A stretch of DNA of 64,000 nucleotides from Bacillota bacterium (GTDB lineage: Bacteria; Bacillota; Clostridia; Lachnospirales; Lachnospiraceae). Under the pieces are notes generated by a model that worked only from the letters and a program-made list of their open reading frames with translations, was not told the DNA's origin and made no database searches. Where the stretch lies: assembly GCA_023423335.1 (NCBI GenBank), contig JAFAFU010000025.1:1-64000 (forward strand). The letters run 5' to 3'. How positions within the stretch are numbered: position 1 is the stretch's first letter; each line of letters starts with the position of its first letter. Shown one piece after another: positions 61,472-64,000 of this stretch. Position numbers and translations under genes: made by a program.

Positions 61472-64000
61472 ATGGTAAAAAAGAGCAGAAAATTACTAAA
61501 CCGTTTTCTGGTATGTCTTCTTGCAATGGCTTTGATAACTCCGACAGGAGTGATCGCCCCAAAGAAGGCCTATGCAGATACGGTTGCACCAGCTGAAACA
61601 CCGGTATTAAGCAGTACCAGTTACCGGTACCTGTTGGTAGGTGAATCTTATGATTTCAATATTCTGAATAAGATATCAGGCTCCACCTACAAATGGGAAA
61701 GCAGTAATACGAAAATTGCTGTTGTGAATAAGAGTGGTCTCGTAACGGCAAAGAAGCAGGGAACTGCAAAAATCACCTGCAAAATTACTTCAGGCGGAAA
61801 GACGCAGCAGCTGGCTGCAGAGGTATATGTCAAAAAATCTGTCAGCTTTCCTGCAGAAAAGATTAGTATTATTAACAAGATTCAAACACTTCTGGTTGGG
61901 GAGAAATACAACCTGAATAAGTCCTTTGAACCGAAATATTCGAAGGACTTTGTTAACTGGACATCAAATAATACCAATATAGCCACAGTTAACAAAAGCG
62001 GCATTGTTACGGGTATTAAGCCGGGCCTGGTTAAAATAACAGCAACCGCCCTTTCCGGAGTATCCGACAGTGTCTATATCGAAATTTCGACAGCAACAAC
62101 AGTAGGGGATCAAAGCTCCCTGGAGAAAGCATTAAAATCCCCTGTTGTTAAATCCATTAAGATTGTGACGGATAAGGAAATGGAGTTCAATATTCCGAAA
62201 GGGAATTATTCGGATAAGAGCTTATTTGTAAAGGCCCCCAAAGGTTCCGTAAACAATCATGGTCTATTTAAAGAAATTAATATTCAGGCAATCAAGAGCG
62301 ACACATGGCACGAATATGCCCAAGGCAATAATATAATAATTGATACGGCAACCTCCAGAATTGTTATTGAGGAAAGTGCGGCAGCATTTGTTCATGTAAC
62401 AAGATCAGGTTCTGATATTAATTTTGTGATATTGGGTGATGCGGATATCTTTGTGGAAGCTTCCGGTAATATTGTAATTACAGGTGCAAGCGGAGTAGCT
62501 CCTAATGTTAGTCTGCTAGGAGAGAATATTACAATAAAAACGGATCTGGCCTTAAATGTTGATGCCAGTCAGAAGGCTACACTGATCCTGAATACGGACG
62601 AAGCGTCAAAGACCAGGGTAAATGCAGAGTCGGAAGATTCTTTACCTGAGGTACAGGGCAAGGGCAGCATTACGGTAGTGGTCGGAGGTGTTTCAAAGGT
62701 AATTCATGTACCTGCTGTACCCCCAGTAGTCCCCCCGAGCAGTGGTACCCCCGGAGGCGAGACACCTCCTTTAATACCTTCGCGTGTTCTCGCTACCTTT
62801 GGTTCCCCTATTGTGGATGGTGAAATTGACGCTATCTGGAATACGGCAGCTAAATATATCCCGAAAGTATATGGTGCTGCTTCTGATGTAAGTGCTTCAC
62901 ACCGTATTATGTGGGATGATAATGCACTTTATATCCTGTCTGAAATAAAGGACAGCATTCTGGACAAGTCAAATTCAGCTACCTATCAGCAGGACTCCTT
63001 AGAGATATTCCTTGATGAGTTGTATGATAAAGGAACTTCATATAATTTTGATGACCTGCACTATAGAGTTAATTTTGATAATTTCAGATCCTATGATGCA
63101 GGCGAGAAGACCCGCTTCTATTCGAAAACAAAGCGTACGGCAGATGGTTATATTGTCGAGGCATGTATCGTCTGGGATCAGGTGACTCCTGCCAATGGTA
63201 CGGAGTATGGCTTCGATTTACAGATCAACGAGGCTAAGAACGGAAGCAGAGCCACGACAATTACCATTTTTGATACAACCGGTAATGCATACCAGAATCC
63301 CAGTCTGTTTGGCAAGCTTGTATTAGAAGGGAAAAAGGCGGAGGACAGCTCCGGTACAAATCCTTACATATTATTAGCCTACATAGACAGTGTTAAAGAA
63401 ATCTATCTTGATGCTTATGTCAACAAGGAGATTATTGATGAACCGCTGGAGAGCGCAGAACAAGTAGCCAATTCCAAAACTTCAACACAGGAGCAGATTA
63501 ACAATGCCTATGTTGAACTAAAGGCTGCTGTCGATGCGCTTGATGATGGAAGCGGTTTTATCAAGCCCAGTGCGTTGCCTGAGATTGCCGAGCTTCCGGA
63601 TGTATTTACCTTCTTAAATGGCAGCAAGGTGACTAACCTGGCACAGTGGGATCAGCGCAAGGAAGAGATCTCAGAGATGTACCAGTACTATATGTATGGT
63701 ATGGCACGGTCCGGTGAAGCAATAACCTATGAAGATGTTGCTTCTTATACCGCCTGGGTATTTAACTGGTCGACCTGGCAGATGGAACAGAGAACCGTTA
63801 CCCCTGCGCCGAATCAGAAGTTTACCAGGATTAATATCGAGAAGGATGGTAGAACGGCCAACTTCATGGCAACTATGACCTTCCCGAGTACGACAGTTGA
63901 TAACGTCACAACGATAACTCCCCCGGTACATCCCGACGGATATCCGGTATTGATTGTGATCGGCTCTCTGGGAGCAAATGAAAAGAATTATCTGAACCAG
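61472..64000 (+). CDS. Secreted Big2-CBM9-CE15-like glucuronoyl esterase (partial, runs off the window)
   Basis: The frame is open from ATG 61472 (AAAGGAG upstream) to the window end, 843 codons, and is incomplete. A signal peptide (FLVCLLAMALITPTGVIAPKKAYA) is followed by two Big2-type Ig-like modules (YKWESSNTKIAVVNKSGLVTA; VNWTSNNTNIATVNKSGIVTG). A beta-helical-looking stretch and a Pro-rich linker come next. A family 9 carbohydrate-binding module (IVDGEIDAIWNTA, IMWDDNALYILSEIKDS, QDSLEIFLDE, YRVNFDN) is then followed by a helical linker. The last 140 codons begin a CE15-like domain (ELPDVFTFLNGSKVTNLAQWDQRKEEISEMYQYYMYG). The catalytic Ser and His lie beyond the edge. It probably cleaves lignin-glucuronoxylan ester links outside the cell. 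Confidence 0.8.
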   Translation, partial: MVKKSRKLLNRFLVCLLAMALITPTGVIAPKKAYADTVAPAETPVLSSTSYRYLLVGESYDFNILNKISGSTYKWESSNTKIAVVNKSGLVTAKKQGTAKITCKITSGGKTQQLAAEVYVKKSVSFPAEKISIINKIQTLLVGEKYNLNKSFEPKYSKDFVNWTSNNTNIATVNKSGIVTGIKPGLVKITATALSGVSDSVYIEISTATTVGDQSSLEKALKSPVVKSIKIVTDKEMEFNIPKGNYSDKSLFVKAPKGSVNNHGLFKEINIQAIKSDTWHEYAQGNNIIIDTATSRIVIEESAAAFVHVTRSGSDINFVILGDADIFVEASGNIVITGASGVAPNVSLLGENITIKTDLALNVDASQKATLILNTDEASKTRVNAESEDSLPEVQGKGSITVVVGGVSKVIHVPAVPPVVPPSSGTPGGETPPLIPSRVLATFGSPIVDGEIDAIWNTAAKYIPKVYGAASDVSASHRIMWDDNALYILSEIKDSILDKSNSATYQQDSLEIFLDELYDKGTSYNFDDLHYRVNFDNFRSYDAGEKTRFYSKTKRTADGYIVEACIVWDQVTPANGTEYGFDLQINEAKNGSRATTITIFDTTGNAYQNPSLFGKLVLEGKKAEDSSGTNPYILLAYIDSVKEIYLDAYVNKEIIDEPLESAEQVANSKTSTQEQINNAYVELKAAVDALDDGSGFIKPSALPEIAELPDVFTFLNGSKVTNLAQWDQRKEEISEMYQYYMYGMARSGEAITYEDVASYTAWVFNWSTWQMEQRTVTPAPNQKFTRINIEKDGRTANFMATMTFPSTTVDNVTTITPPVHPDGYPVLIVIGSLGANEKNYLNQ

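Overview
The window comes from a low-to-moderate GC Gram-positive anaerobe of the class Clostridia, most likely a plant-polysaccharide-degrading member of the Lachnospiraceae / Anaerocolumna-Lachnoclostridium type. The evidence is a single-chain [FeFe]-hydrogenase-like protein, an McsA-McsB-ClpC-RadA block, FeoAB, small families typical of Lachnospiraceae (DUF6142, DUF6323), strong purine-rich ribosome binding sites, and secreted xylan-active enzymes (GH11, GH51 and a CE15-like esterase). No phage, insertion sequence, plasmid or CRISPR array was recognised.

Layout. 1-400 holds a 221-bp imperfect palindrome. 406-10716 is mostly housekeeping: hydrogenase-like protein (-), VanZ-like protein, a small membrane protein, an M29-type aminopeptidase with a long N-terminal extension, an ABC-2 ATPase/permease pair, and purM-purN-purD ending in a strong terminator. 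11004-15143 encodes two cell-surface proteins: a multi-SH3 glucosaminidase and a cohesin-like membrane protein. 15165-22319 is the protein-arginine kinase/ClpC operon, headed by a GntR (YtrA-type) repressor with its own palindromic operator where CtsR is usually found, followed by radA, two small conserved genes and tRNA-Trp. 22381-26041 (-) has a BspA-like LRR surface protein, an AT-rich stretch with a small gene remnant, and a small secreted protein.

26393-42184 is the part most likely to be an undescribed system. Eight same-strand genes follow one promoter with a palindrome: a 1371-aa beta-rich protein (DUF6603-like), three uncharacterised proteins of 440, 279 and 1139 aa, an Ig-like plus propeller-like protein, a Gly-rich collagen-like protein, a protein ending in a Hint (autoprocessing) domain, and a metallo-beta-lactamase-fold protein. 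None has a signal peptide or a nucleic-acid-processing domain. Start and stop codons abut or overlap in the middle of the cluster, suggesting a co-produced multi-protein assembly of unknown function.

42309-64000 is metabolic and metal-handling. An AraC regulator is divergent from a GH51 arabinofuranosidase. A degenerate GGDEF protein follows. A zinc regulon has znuA (-) divergent from znuC-znuB, a COG0523 GTPase, a COG0523/permease fusion and a TIGR03943-like partner, with two 9-1-9 Fur/Zur-like boxes in the shared promoter region. Then come a GH11 xylanase, a SUMF1-domain lipoprotein, feoA-feoB (-) divergent from a DtxR-family repressor, a DUF6323 protein, two tandem paralogous serine hydrolases, and at the right edge the start of a large secreted protein (Big2-Big2-CBM9-CE15-like) that runs off the window.

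A recurring modular leader was seen: a stem, a variable middle, a GC-rich hairpin and then an AATGGAGGTAAT-type ribosome binding site. It lies in front of the Hint gene, znuA and (partly) the ABC-2 permease, and is reported as a candidate dispersed 5'-UTR element. All calls rest on reading the sequence and on remembered family motifs; no database search was run.
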